In this document: one piece after another, positions 12,047 to 23,056 of the stretch | How positions within the stretch are numbered: the first letter of the stretch is position 1 | How the letters are laid out: each line of letters starts with the position of its first letter | Assembly: GCA_963082975.1 (NCBI GenBank) | Contig: OY720350.1 | Coordinates: 38,854,452-38,918,451 of the forward strand | Direction of reading: 5' to 3' | From: Labia minor | Taxonomy: Eukaryota > Arthropoda > Insecta > Dermaptera > Spongiphoridae | DNA length: 64,000 nt | The notes under the pieces: generated by a model | The model's database searches: none | Told to the model about the DNA's origin: nothing | What the model saw: the letters and a program-made list of their open reading frames with translations, nothing else | Program-made: the position numbers and the translations under genes

Positions 12047-12276
12047 ATTTTTTTTTTTTAATTTAATTATAATTTTTTTATTGCATATTTATAGGTATAT
12101 ATTTATATTATTTTAATGAACCTTAGATATTTTGTATATATTTTTTTTATTAAAAAAAACAAACAAATTTGTCTTTCACATATAAAAAGAAAAAGGTCGA
12201 CCTTTTGGAATTTACCTGAAAAAGGAACGATTTCTTTATTCCAGTGTGAAAAGGCAAAAATCAAAATTAAATCAAA

Positions 12277-12349
12277 GCCTGGATAGCTCAGTCGGTAGAG
12301 CATTAGACTTTTAATCTAAGGGTCCAGGGTTCAAGTCCCTGTTCGGGCG
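12277..12349 (+). tRNA. tRNA-Lys (anticodon UUU), copy 4
   Basis: Last copy of the array, with an intact cloverleaf and a 13-T terminator. Homology with the other units continues about 55 bp past the T-run and then breaks, marking the array edge. Confidence 0.96.
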
Positions 12350-12409
12350 ATTTTTTTTTTTTTAATTTAATTATAATTTTTTTATTGCATATTTATAGGT
12401 ATATATCTA

Positions 12410-13270
12410 TATTGTATTATTGAACTCTTATAGAAAGATTTCAATAAATATTTTATGAGTCTTTTAATAATAATTATCTCAATCAGTTTTATCACACCTT
12501 AATTTGTTAGGAAAAAATTAAAATTTGACTACTCTGATTATATGAATAGATATCTAAGATTAATGTTCTTGAATTAAACTAGTAATACATCTAAAAAACT
12601 TAATTTTTTTTAATTTGCTATTTTTGTTTGAAATTATTTCCTTTTAATTATATATATATTTTAATTATAGATTTTATTTTGATATTTTTTAAATTAAAAT
12701 TATTTTTATATTTTTATAATTAAACAAAACTATTTATTTTGGATGTTTAGAAGTATAGTATAACAAGGTAATATATAATCTTCCATCAATATAATTTTTC
12801 TATTTCTATTCTTAAGATAAAATTATTGTACTTAGATGATATAAATTTTAATAATAAATGTTAGGTGATCCTTCTTTTTTTTATTTCGGTTTGTTCCTAA
12901 TTTCTAATTGAAATATGCATAAAACAGACCATATTTTATCATAAATATATCATTTATAAAAAACAATTTTAACAATAAATGAAGGATTATAAATAAAATC
13001 GAATAATTACTAAGATTTCAAAAACCACAGACTTACATCCCGTTTTATAGTTAGACATTTTAGGCATATTTATAATTTATGATTATATAAAATCAGATAC
13101 GGTCTTCCAATTGAAAGATTTATAATTAAAAAAAATAATTTTAATTATGTAATTTCATCCAAATATTTGTCATAATTTTCTACGTAATATATTTATTTTT
13201 TATTTTTCAATTTCATACGTATTTATTTAAATAAATCAATAAATAAATAATTTACCAACGAATAATTTAT
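12410..13270. other. AT-rich non-coding
   Basis: Nothing recognisable. There are only AT-rich tracts and short homopolymers. Confidence 0.4.
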
Positions 13271-13273
13271 ACT

Positions 13274-13760
13274 AGCTGCTCAGAGCGCCTTCGGCGCTCT
13301 TCACACCTCCGCCCCTGTGCCCCCGAGTGGTACATAGTATTTGGTTGAAAGTAGTAAAAGGTTTTCATCCATTTTGTTTCAATCAATAGATTACATAAAA
13401 CATTCATTTCTTTTTGTGTGATTATTTAAAATATATTTTAATTTAATCAGTAAATTAATTATATATTAGCGGACCAGTGTGAGAGCCCTCACATGCAAAG
13501 AAATTGAAACGCAAAAGATTGAAAAATATTATAAGATGTAAGAGGCACTGATTGTGACGTCACAAATGACGTCAATAATAATAAATATAAGGAAAAAATT
13601 ATTTTTTCACTTTTCTCAAAAAGTATTTATTGTTTTCCAATGAATTTCACGCTATTAATAGATTAGCCCAATGGCTATCAAATGGCATTGGAATGGCCCA
13701 AATCGCATAAGTCGTTTAGGAGGAGTATGTGATAGAACTGTCTTTTAAATATATAGATAC
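13274..13760 (+). repeat. Dispersed repeat with perfect 19-bp terminal hairpin, copy 1
   Basis: Near its left edge AGAGCGCCTTCGGCGCTCT (13282-13300) is a perfect 8-bp stem with a 3-nt loop. It is followed by a block (GTTGAAAGTAGTAAAAGG, TTTCAATCAAT) that recurs at 56632-56760. The right part carries two TGACGTCA palindromes near 13556-13573 and an AAGTCGTTTAGGAGGAGTATG block. The class is not determined. Confidence 0.5.
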
Positions 13761-13769
13761 TCCATTAAA

Positions 13770-14880
13770 AATTCTTTCGTATATTTAGTGTGTAATTATA
13801 TTTATTTTTTTAATGAATGTAAATCTTTAGCCTAAATAATTATAATAATATTAATATAATAAGTATTATTCATTTATTTTTGTATAAACTTAAATAATAA
13901 ATTTTAATTTAAGAGAATATAATGTTTTGTCCTCGATATTATGTTAATAGGCTACTCATAACATTAGATTTCCTCTTTTCGATTAATAATAAAATCATTT
14001 TTTTTTCATTCCCTTTCGCTCTTTTTTTCTAATAGCCAAGTGAAATGAATAAACAGTGCCCGGGGCATTCACTTCCATACCCGTTTCTCCAGGTAACGGA
14101 ACGGGTCAAATGCCCAAGGTCAGTATTTAGGATTTAATCCCACTTTACCATCACCCACACATACAATTGCGCATTCATGAATAAGTGTTTTTCAATTTTA
14201 CAAAAAAAAAAGAAAAAAAAATAGAATTATGATAAGATTATTAACACAAATAAAATTTATATTTTATATTCAATCAAATTGCATTAAAAAACAACACCCA
14301 CATTTGTAAAAAGTAAAAAACAAAACCTATATGACAATATACATAAACGACATAAAATAAATCAATGATATAATATATATAATAATATATATTTACTAAA
14401 AATCTTAAGACAATAGTACAAACAAGGTGTACCTTTCACTTAGGTGTGTCACATTTGGTAACCTTTAAAATGCATAAAAAAACCTTCAAATTGTGAATAT
14501 TTTTGGACAAGCTCTGAACCATGACCATGGATTCTGGTCATTCTGGTTCGGCAATTGGGAAAGAGTAGTATAACTCGTACAAAGTATATTTTCGATGTGA
14601 AATCGCCCCCGATCCTTGACATCTTCAATATCTGGTTTATTTTAAAATTGGTTGTGATTTGGTAGATTTTTCACCTGTCGAGTTTAATCATAAATCATTG
14701 CCAGAGAAATTTAATACTCAACATAAACTATTATTTCTTTCATTCAATTTCTACAATTCTACACCGTTTAAATTATATTTTGAATGAAACACAGGTTTTT
14801 TTTAGAAATCCCATTTAACAATTATAATAAATAATTAAAAATTTTAATATTTTTAAAGTATATAAAAATAAATTGTATAA
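13770..14880. other. AT-rich non-coding with one GC-richer patch
   Basis: The patch at 14030-14160 (CCCGGGGCATTCAC, ACCCGTTT...AACGGGT inverted pair) and the patch at 14510-14630 are less AT-rich. They show no ORF, splice sites or terminal repeats, and their function is unknown. Confidence 0.4.
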
Positions 14881-14884
14881 ATTT

Positions 14885-15290
14885 GTTAAAGGGTCGAGTG
14901 ATAGTTCGGTGTCCCAGGTATATATTTTATATCAACAGGCCTACTTTTCTGTTTGAATGTTATTTGAATGGCGATTCAGTGAATCAGGTATTAATATTAC
15001 CAGCCAAACCCGATAATAAGAGTCATTTTCTTTTATTGGCCGAGTGGTGGCTGGGTGCACCAGGTATTATTATTGAGGACCCCAGTTCAAATCATTTTAA
15101 TCCGATTAATGCAATGATGCAACATTTAATAATTGTAATGAATAATTAAAGAATTGAATATCAATATGTTTTAAAGGGTTGAGCGAGAGCTCGGTGTCCC
15201 AGGTATTAATATTACCAGCCAAACCCAATAATAATGAATCATTTTTTTTAACTTAATTATCGAGCCGAGGCTCGGGGTCCCGGTACTATA
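14885..15290 (+). repeat. Cluster of four tRNA 5'-half-like segments (SINE-like)
   Basis: Four related pieces of 25-30 nt recur at about 14892, 15041, 15178 and 15262 (GTCGAGTGATAGTTCGGTG, GCCGAGTGGTGGCTGGGTG, GTTGAGCGAGAGCTCGGTG, TCGAGCCGAGGCTCGGGG). Each is followed by TCCCAGGT or similar. The one at 15041 reads as an RNA polymerase III A box (TGGCCGAGTGG). It is followed by a B-box-like AGTTCAAATC at 15085, as in a tRNA-derived SINE head. The others lack a B box. Confidence 0.45.
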
Positions 15291-15299
15291 TATATATAT

Positions 15300-16270
15300 G
15301 TATATATATAGATTATAATTTTAAGGGCGTTGCTCATTGGACTCGAAATTTTCACAAATGTCTAAATTTCAATAATTTCTAAATACAATTAATTTTAAAT
15401 TTTTTAATTGTGTGTGTATATAAATTATGTTTATTATTATTCTACTCTTTATTTCTAATTTAACATCATTATAACATTTATAATCAAAATTCTAAATTAT
15501 TAATTCTGACATTAAATTCCAATACTACACTATTTTTTTGATCTTATATAATTTTCTAATCAACATAATAACATAATAATCGTGATATTTATATTATTAT
15601 TAAATTACAATTTTATCAATATAAATAAATATAATTTGACAAATTATTTGTTTAATGAGGATTTATAGAATCCTTTTAGGAAATCGTATTCCTTCTATGA
15701 ATCGTGATCCTTGTTTCTAATCTGATCAAAAAGAAAAATTTCGTCACAAAGATTTTCAAGTTAAGATACAGAAAGTGAGAGAGAAAAGACACACACACAC
15801 ATAAAGAGAGAGAATTGGTGCAAGTTAATAGTCCAAGACCCACGCAACAGATAATGGATTGGTTGACAGGACTGGACTACAACCGGTACCGTTATTAAGG
15901 TCTGTTTGGAAATATCAAATTAGTGATTAAACCAGAAACATCTCCCATTCATGGTTAAACTAAATAAAACAGAATTCAAATATTCTTTATTATTTTTTTT
16001 TTAAATATAAAGATATGATAGAAATTATTTTTATGTATTTGTAAAATATGAAAATGTTTTATTATTTAAAAAAAAAACGATCATAAATGAATCCATTAAT
16101 CGCAAAGCAAACATTTCAGATCAAGGACAAAACAAGTGTTTCTCTTTCAGTTCTTCAACAAATCTCTCTTTCGTAAATTCTTTCTTCCTTCAATTAATTA
16201 TATATAGTTAAAAGTGCTACAACAAAAATTAATTATATTATATCATATAAAGTACTTATTCGAATTAAAT
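15300..16270. other. AT-rich non-coding
   Basis: A moderately GC-richer stretch at 15650-15960 contains a CA/GA tract and ACAACCGGTACCG, but no ORF or known element was recognised. Confidence 0.4.
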
Positions 16271-16667
16271 GGATTAAACCAGGGATGGCGAACCTATGGC
16301 ACGCGTGCCAAAAGTGGCACGTTTGAAAAATTTCATGTCACGCATAAAGACAAAATTAATTATAACTTTTTAAAATAAAAATAAATTAAAAATAAGGTGG
16401 AGTGTCTCCACTCGACTATCTCGCAATTTGAATTGGATTAAATAACATAATATATTATATTTAAATTAAATTTAATTAATTATAAATTATAAATAATAAA
16501 TATTAAACCAGCGCATGTTTGGTTTTTACTATCTCGCCAGAGATAGTATTGCGATCATGAAAATTTTCGATGTTGAGATTTTGATGTTTTTATACGTTTT
16601 GAAGGTTCCTGAATCATTTTCACTAAGGTTGAGAAAAATGTCTGTGTGTGTGTATGTGTGTGTGTAT

Positions 16668-16668
<1 letters not shown>

Positions 16669-16698
<30 letters not shown>

Positions 16699-17738
16699 CT
16701 CGGAGGGTAGGTGAAAAATCTTCTTAAAAGACACTGTGAGTCCGTACTCAACAGTAGTGTGGGATTCCTACCCACTAAAAAACACCTCCCTAACGTCCAG
16801 CGGCCTTAAAGTCTTCCTGCGGGACCACCGTAAGGTATTTCATCACAGGAAGAGGCCTTAGCCTAGGCTCCTCCACCAATGCTAGGGTATCCCTGTTCAC
16901 CTATGGTCTTCTGGGCAGTTTCTCTCCCTCTCCAAGCGCCTAAGCTCCCTCATTACGATGACGGAGAGTCTTCTGACTGCAACCCATTCTCTCTCCGATG
17001 CCAACATGTGAGATATTATGTTTTCCGGCGTTGGACTCTCTCCAAATTGTTCTGCCAGCTCCTCGCGGTCTCTACAGAAACGTGGGCAATGGAAAAAAAC
17101 ATGTTCGACATCCTCGGCGGTGTCCTTGCAAATCGGGCATAATGGGTCTTCCTCCAGTCCAAAACGGTGTAGATATGCCCGGAAGCATCCATGACCAGAT
17201 AGTAGTTGAGTCATGTAATAGTCAATTTCACCGTGTTGTCTGGCCAACCATGGTTCAATGAGCGGGATAAGACGGAACGTCCAGCGTCCTTTTCCCGATT
17301 GGTCCCATCTACGTTGCCACTCTCCAAGAGACTGGGTTTCAATCGCTTTAATGTTGTTAATATAGTCGTCATCTTTAACGAGCCTATACTTTTTTTGACG
17401 CTCCCTGGCCAGGATATCTATGGGAAGCATTCCCGCTATTACCCCTGCCGCATCCATTGATACTGTGCGAAATGCACATATGGCTCTCAAGGCACTTAGT
17501 CGGCCAACTGACTGGATACCACGAGCAAATGATTTGGTCTCCACCGCGCCTGCCCATATAGGGGCACCATACAACATGACCGATCTGACGACGGTGGTCA
17601 ATAGTTTTCTCCGATGGAATCTTGGTCCCCCTAAATTTGGCATTATTCTCGACAGGGCAGCATTCACCCTGGCAGCTTTGTCACTGGCATATTCCAGGTG
17701 CTGTTTAAACGACAGCCTGTCGTCGATCAAAATTCCCA
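16669..17738 (-). mobile_element. R1-clade LINE, 5'-truncated copy with poly-A tail
   Basis: The insert interrupts the H-A microsatellite: flanking GTGTATG and TGTAGGCAAG are contiguous in intact H-A copies. On the minus strand it ends with an A-run (plus-strand T-run 16669-16698), preceded by about 200 bp of 3' UTR and the C-terminal part of ORF2. The truncated 5' end lies at about 17738. The structure fits target-primed reverse transcription. Confidence 0.8.
16897..17730 (-). pseudogene. C-terminal part of R1-type reverse transcriptase ORF2
   Basis: An open 277-residue reading frame without stops. The N-terminal part (IDDRLSFKQHLEYASDKAA, then SVMLYGAPIWAG) is the end of the reverse transcriptase/thumb region shared by R1, I and Jockey clades. 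Near residues 195-215 lies a CCHC-like zinc knuckle, CPICKDTAEDVEHVFFHCPR, characteristic of the R1 group. A charged tail (RELRRLERERN) follows. The endonuclease and the catalytic reverse transcriptase motifs are missing, so the copy is dead. Being open over 830 nt, it is probably a recent insertion. Confidence 0.85.
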
Positions 17739-17837
17739 GATGTAGGCAAGATTACGCAAAAACGGTTTGAGCTAGAATGATGAAATTTGGTACATGGACA
17801 TATAATAATCTCTGGCGAGATAGTAAAAATGAATTAG

Positions 17838-18437
17838 CTGGAGTGTCTCCACTCGACTATCTCGCAAATTTGAATTGAATTAATAACATAATATATATAT
17901 TATATTTAAATTAAATTTAATTAATTATAAATTATAAATAATAAATATTAAACCAGCGCATGTTTGACTTTTTGTTGCTGGCACCACGTCACTTGTTGGC
18001 GCGTGAGATTTGCAGTGTTAAAAAATTAATTCCGGTACTTTTAGTGATTCAATCAAGCTGAAGTTCTATATATAGCAGTTTTATACAATTATTAATCATG
18101 AGAAAAATTATCAAACATATATCTTTATTTTTACGGTCACTTTAGAGGAAAAAAAAATCAAAACGTTGTAAGTAATAACCCTCTTCCGGTTGAGCCACAT
18201 TTCTCAAAAGCTGATAGAAAACTATGAATTTTGAATAATGCCCATGTACCAAATTTCATCATTCTAGCTCAAACCGTTTTTGCGTAATCTTGGTTACATA
18301 CATACACACACACACACACACAGACATTTTTCTCAACCTTAGTGAAAATGATTCAAGAACCTTCAAAACGTATAAAAACATCAAAATCTCGGCATCGAAA
18401 ATTTTTGTGATCGCAATACTATCTCTTACGAGATAGT
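17838..18437 (-). mobile_element. H-A copy, full length
   Basis: A complete reverse copy of about 600 bp directly beside the composite. It begins CTGGAGTGTCTCCACTCG and ends TCTCTTACGAGATAGT. The microsatellite is (CA)n at about 18303-18322. Confidence 0.85.
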
Positions 18438-18463
18438 AATAAATAACATTAAAATTAAAATTT

Positions 18464-18763
18464 ATGAAATTTGAAGTACTGAATATTTATTTCTCTATCT
18501 TAGTAGATGAAACCGGCAAATTATACATTTTATTATCGCTTGAATTCCCTCGCAGTATAAAAACATTCATGATAGATAGACTCAGTGTATACCGTTTGAA
18601 CTTCTATTATGTCATTGCGTGTTGTTACCGTACAAATAGCATTGTTCAGGATTTAAAATTTTTTGCAAATCTTTACTCTTCATGTGACCTGGGGAACGCA
18701 AATATGACTTTTGTATTTTTCGTGTCTGTCATTGTATTTGTCTGTTTGTCTGGGAAATTGTGA
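18464..18763 (+). other. Unassigned 99-codon ORF inside the hAT remnant
   Basis: This open frame lies in the right part of the hAT element. Its translation is hydrophobic and Phe/Val/Leu-rich without any transposase motif (no BED finger, no dimerisation-domain motif). It may be chance or a decayed internal segment. No function is assigned. Confidence 0.15.
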
Positions 18764-19984
18764 AGTTATAAGCTCAAAATTGATTGGGGCGATGAAATAC
18801 GTCTATTTACAGAATATTCTTATATGCTCTTATTTTAATATATGCTGTAAATTTTATCTATATTTATTAAAAAAAAAAAGAAAAATTAATTTTATAAAAT
18901 TTATATCAAGCTTTACTTTACGCATAGGACGGTTGGAGAATAGTGCCAGAATTGCAATCTTTTTCTAGAATTTAATATATCATTATCAAAACAAGAAAGT
19001 GTAAGTGGTTCACGGTATCAAATATAAATTTTGCTTTTTTTGTCATTATCTTCAACTAAAAACTACAAATTAAAATCAATTAAAGAATTTCCATACAATA
19101 AAAATAAAAAAAAAAAAAATTTTTAGGAAAGATATATTTTTACCAAAAATATAAATTCCAAATTTTTTAATAAACATTTTATTTTTTTGGAATAAAGTTT
19201 AATATTTAAAATTATAACACTTTTATACTGGATAGTTAGAAGTTATACAAAAATATTCGATTATATATTCAAGCTAAAAGGGGTACAGGTGGTAGAGAAA
19301 AAAAAATGACAATTTTGTGGCACGTTAGTTACTTCAAAAAGATTTTTTATAATTTTGTGTCACTGACATTGAAAAAGGTTCGCCATCAGTGGATTAAACT
19401 ATATAAATTAATTAAATAAAAATTAATTAAAATATTTGATATTTTACATAAAAGTGATTTATAATATAATTATATTTATTAATAAGGGTAGATATTTTTA
19501 AATTTTAATTAAATCACAAACAAAAGATGACATTAAAAAAAACAATATCTCTTTAAACTTCTATAAATAGAAATTTTTAATATAATTATTTTAAAAGGCT
19601 GAAAGGAATGAAGAGTATCTCTTTTGATGCTTTTATCTGTGATATACTCTATAGGCGACCCATTCATCTATTTATATTTTAATTAAAACATCAAAAAGAA
19701 AATAATTTTTGAATAAATTCTAATATAATGATTGTTATATATTTAATAATTAATTTCTTCTTTAATTTGGAAATGTTAAAGATTACCAGATTACTTTTTT
19801 TTGTTTTTGGTAGAGAGCTAAAACCATAAAAGACAATTTAATTAAATTTATTTTTATTTCATAATCATATATATTATATTTGAAGTTTTTGTAAAGTTGG
19901 TGAGGTTTGAACCTGCATCCTCAAATTTAGTAGTTACATATTTTACATTGAACTATGATCATAAATATAAGATTAATGAAGTCT

Positions 19985-20510
19985 TTTTAGCATGATGTCT
20001 GTCCGTCCGTCTGTCCGTCCGTATAGATGTGTACAGCCTGAACGGCTCAACCGATTTTGATGAAATTTGGTATATTTACTTAATGCATCAGTGGGATCAA
20101 TTGATCAACTTTTGGTGCAAATCCGGAAACCGGAAGTGGTAGTATTAGCGATCGACGATAGAAAGGAAAGGGTTATTATCACACCAAATTTCACATGAGG
20201 AGATTTTTTTATATATCACCACGAATCATGCAATTGTATTGGTTTTATCCTCGGGAAAATCATATTTATTAGTTTTTTCTTAATTTAAAATTATATGACG
20301 TCATCCAACCATTCATGACGTCACAGCCTGGTCTTACATATATATTATAAATAAAATAAAATTAAAAATGTTTATATTTATTATTTATGTATTCATATCT
20401 GTTTTTTATTACATTAATATATATATTAAAATTATTTGAAATTGTTTCTGTAGCTAGAAATTAATTTACTTCAAACCGTCGGTCGGTTCGGACCTGGCCA
20501 CAGGTCAACT
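19985..20510 (+). mobile_element. H-B copy 2, starting at the internal TTTTTAGCATGATG point
   Basis: It lacks the first 110 bp with the 5' sub-terminal motif and starts directly at TTTTTAGCATGATGTCTGTCC. The 3' end is intact: CCGTCGGTCGGTTC, then the hairpin GACCTGGCCACAGGTC. Two TGACGTCA sites lie at about 20296 and 20315. Confidence 0.8.
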
Positions 20511-21892
20511 TATTTAGATAAATACGATACTTACTTTTTATTATCAAAGATGAAATTACAGAAAGTATTGAATTATTTACTACCTATATATATTTTAATA
20601 TTTCTACAATGTAAAGGCTATTGACAACAATCGGTTTTGATGTAAAAATACTTAATTGATTATTCCTTACAATTAACAAACTTATAGATTTATCAAAAGC
20701 TTTCTTATTCAATAAATTTTAAAAATAATAAATCAATAATTAATAATTGGTAAAATTAATATTTGTTTTTAATAATATTTAAAAAATAATTATAATAATA
20801 TGTAGTACTGAGTAAGTGTAACAAATCGGATAACAATAATAATAAAAATTATTATTATTATTAATATTTTTCTGAACTCTAATCAAACTAAATATTTAAT
20901 TAAATATATATATATCTTTTTTTTAAATTGAGAAATATTAGATTGTATGTGCAATTTTTAATAATAATATATAAATAAATTTATGGTATATTAAACGAGA
21001 GAATAAATAATATAAATATAAAAAATTTTTACAAAATAACGTTTTTCCAATGGACAAAAAAGAATATAATAATTTTTCTATAAGACTGACAAAGTTTATG
21101 GATGAATTGCTTCATATTCAACGAAAAACGTTGAGCGCATTTAGTTTAATTTATTTATATGAACAATCAAGTCAAATTTTTGTAATAACAAAAATTTTAT
21201 TAAACACATAAACTGACAAATTTTTTTATCATGCAATAAAATTGATAGTTTAAGAGCTAGGAAATTAATCTTTTATTATTTTTCACTGTCATATACTGTA
21301 TAGTATTTATCAAAAGTTAAGAGAATTTTTATTAAATTTACATATTATCAATCAAATCCAAAATGGTTGATTATATTTGAAGAAATAGTGTTACCTGTTA
21401 ATGAAATGTATTAGTGTGTTAGTAGAGGGTAATTTTTCCAGGATTATTTTCGTTCCCGGGAAACGGGAAATTTTAAAATACTAAATTTGAGGACAAAATT
21501 GTAAAAATATTATGAAAAAATTAAATAAATGTTGATTTTGCAAAAAAATAAAATAAATTTAATTGAAAAATAAAAAAATACAGTAACATATAAATTATAA
21601 ACATCAAAAAATAACATAAATATAATTATTTTATTTTACTTGTTTAGAAAATAACATTTTAGTAACGAGAGGCAATCAAGGGAAATGTCGCCTAAAACGG
21701 AGATCCTTTATATTAGAGGAGTAACGATTAGTTATTCCTTTTTATTTTATTTTCATTACTTATGTCGATTTAATTATTTTTTTGGCATTTTTTTGTATTT
21801 TGTTTTTCTTATTTTAGTTTTTCTTTACTGTATATATCTAAAAAGATGGAAAACTGATAGTGAAGACTGTGATTTGGATGTTTTTTGTGATG
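20511..21892. other. AT-rich non-coding
   Basis: No recognisable gene. A plus-strand ORF (21685-21960) runs from Phe/Tyr-rich AT sequence into an H-A fragment and is not credible as a gene. Confidence 0.4.
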
Positions 21893-22332
21893 TATTGGCG
21901 CGTGAGATTTGCAGTGTTAAAAAATTAATTCTAGTACTTTCAGCGGTTCAATCAAGCTGAAATTCTATATATAGCAGTTTTATACAATTTTTAATCATGT
22001 GAAACATTATCAAATATATCTCTTTATTTTTACGGTCACTTAGAAGAAAAAGAATCAAAACGTTGTAGGTAATGACCCACTTCCGGATGAGCTACATTTC
22101 TCAAAAGTTGAAAGAAAACTACGAATTTTGAATAATGCCCATGTACTAAATTTCATGATCCTAGCTGAAACCGTTTTTGAGTAACCTTGTCTGCATACAT
22201 ACACACATACATACACACCCACAGACAATTTTCTCAATCTTAGTGAAAATGATTCAGGAACATTCAAAACGTATAAAAACATCAAAATCTCAACATCGAA
22301 AATTTTCGTGATCGCAATACTATATAGATAGT
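21893..22332 (-). mobile_element. H-A copy, lacking the 3' hairpin end
   Basis: Homology begins at TTGGCGCGTGAGATTTGCAG, an internal position, and runs to the 5' end at GATAGT. The 3' hairpin and inverted motif are absent. The microsatellite is CATACACACATACATACACA. Confidence 0.75.
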
Positions 22333-22339
22333 AAAAATC

Positions 22340-23010
22340 AATTTTATATTTTTGAAAGTTTTAGTCTGAAAGAGAGAGAGAGAAAAAAGCAGAAAGCCGA
22401 GACTGAAAAGGACATTGACCTAATCACAAAGAAGAATAAGAAGATATATTTTTGGCATTCTATTTCCATTTGAGACCATTAAAAATTTGAATTTATATAC
22501 CCTGAGAGATATTTAACCAAGTCAATACTTATTGATAGAGTCCGGTTGAGGTTTCCTTGACCTCATTCAATTCAATCCGTTTATGTCTGTCAGACTAGTG
22601 AATTTTTTTCTAAGTGGGGGGGGGAAGTGTCCAATCTTCATCTGAAAATCTTTTAATCAATATATACTTCCTTAAACATTCTTGATTTTTACAAATTAAT
22701 TTTAATGTTTTTTTTTTAATTTAATTAATTCATTTTTTCATGTTTAAGTTATTTAATTTAAATATTTTAAATTGTGGTGTTATACTAGTTAATTCGTTAG
22801 TATTTAGTTTATTTCATAATATGAGAGTGGACAGGTGAGTCAAGTTAGTTTTGTATTTATTTACAAAACAACCAAAATTGCATTGTAAATGAAATGCTAA
22901 TTATAATTAAAAATCTTTTAATTACTTCTTATATAATGAGTTTTAAAATTATAAAATTAACCAATAGCATTAACAATTTAATAAATTATTAAACCTTAAA
23001 TATTAACACA
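22340..23010. other. AT-rich non-coding
   Basis: The stretch includes a less AT-rich patch (22370-22640) with GAGA tracts and an 8-G run at about 22617-22624. No gene is supported. Confidence 0.35.
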
Positions 23011-23056
23011 CTATGAGCGGGGCGGGTATTTGTACCCGTTGCGGGGACTGCCACTT

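Larger units (their letters stand above)
10840..12405 (+). repeat. Tandem array of 303-bp units, each carrying tRNA-Lys
   Basis: Units 2, 3 and 4 place their tRNA starts at 11671, 11974 and 12277, exactly 303 bp apart. Flanks are virtually identical: TTTATTCCAGTGTGAAAAGG upstream, a poly-T, then GCATATTTATAGG downstream. The left flank of unit 1 is a diverged version of the unit (10800-10880). The right flank diverges after about 12400. Confidence 0.92.
16398..17830 (-). mobile_element. H-A composite with inverted middle, split by an R1 LINE
   Basis: The left piece (16398-16523) is the 3' hairpin end of a reverse H-A copy. From 16528 the sequence switches to a forward H-A 5' end (ACTATCTCGCCAGAGATAGT), runs to the TG microsatellite, and is split by the R1 fragment. 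It resumes at about 17741 with GTAGGCAAGATTACGC and breaks after GGTACATGGACAT. The last piece (about 17806-17830, CTCTGGCGAGATAGT) is again the reverse orientation. An inversion or one copy inserted into another would explain this. Confidence 0.7.
16280..19391. mobile_element. hAT transposon (non-autonomous), disrupted by later insertions
   Basis: Ends are CAGGGATGGCGAACC on the left and its near inverted copy GGTTCGCCATCAGTG on the right, flanked by the 8-bp duplication GATTAAAC (16272-16279 and 19392-19399). Terminal inverted repeats plus 8-bp duplication are the signature of hAT. Sub-terminal GTGCC/GGCAC-type motifs occur on the left. No transposase is recognisable. About 2 kb of the 3.1 kb is later insertion of H-A material and an R1 LINE, leaving about 1.1 kb of its own sequence. 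Confidence 0.88.

Noticed and set aside
10840-12405. CRISPR-like or satellite array
   Set aside because: The repeated unit is 303 bp and contains a complete tRNA gene. It has no short repeat/spacer structure, and the DNA is eukaryotic.
16515-16727. Plus-strand ORF with poly-Phe
   Set aside because: H-A sequence read into the T-run that is the R1 poly-A tail.
21685-21960. 91-codon Phe/Tyr-rich ORF
   Set aside because: It crosses from AT-rich filler into an H-A fragment, so its C-terminus is transposon sequence.
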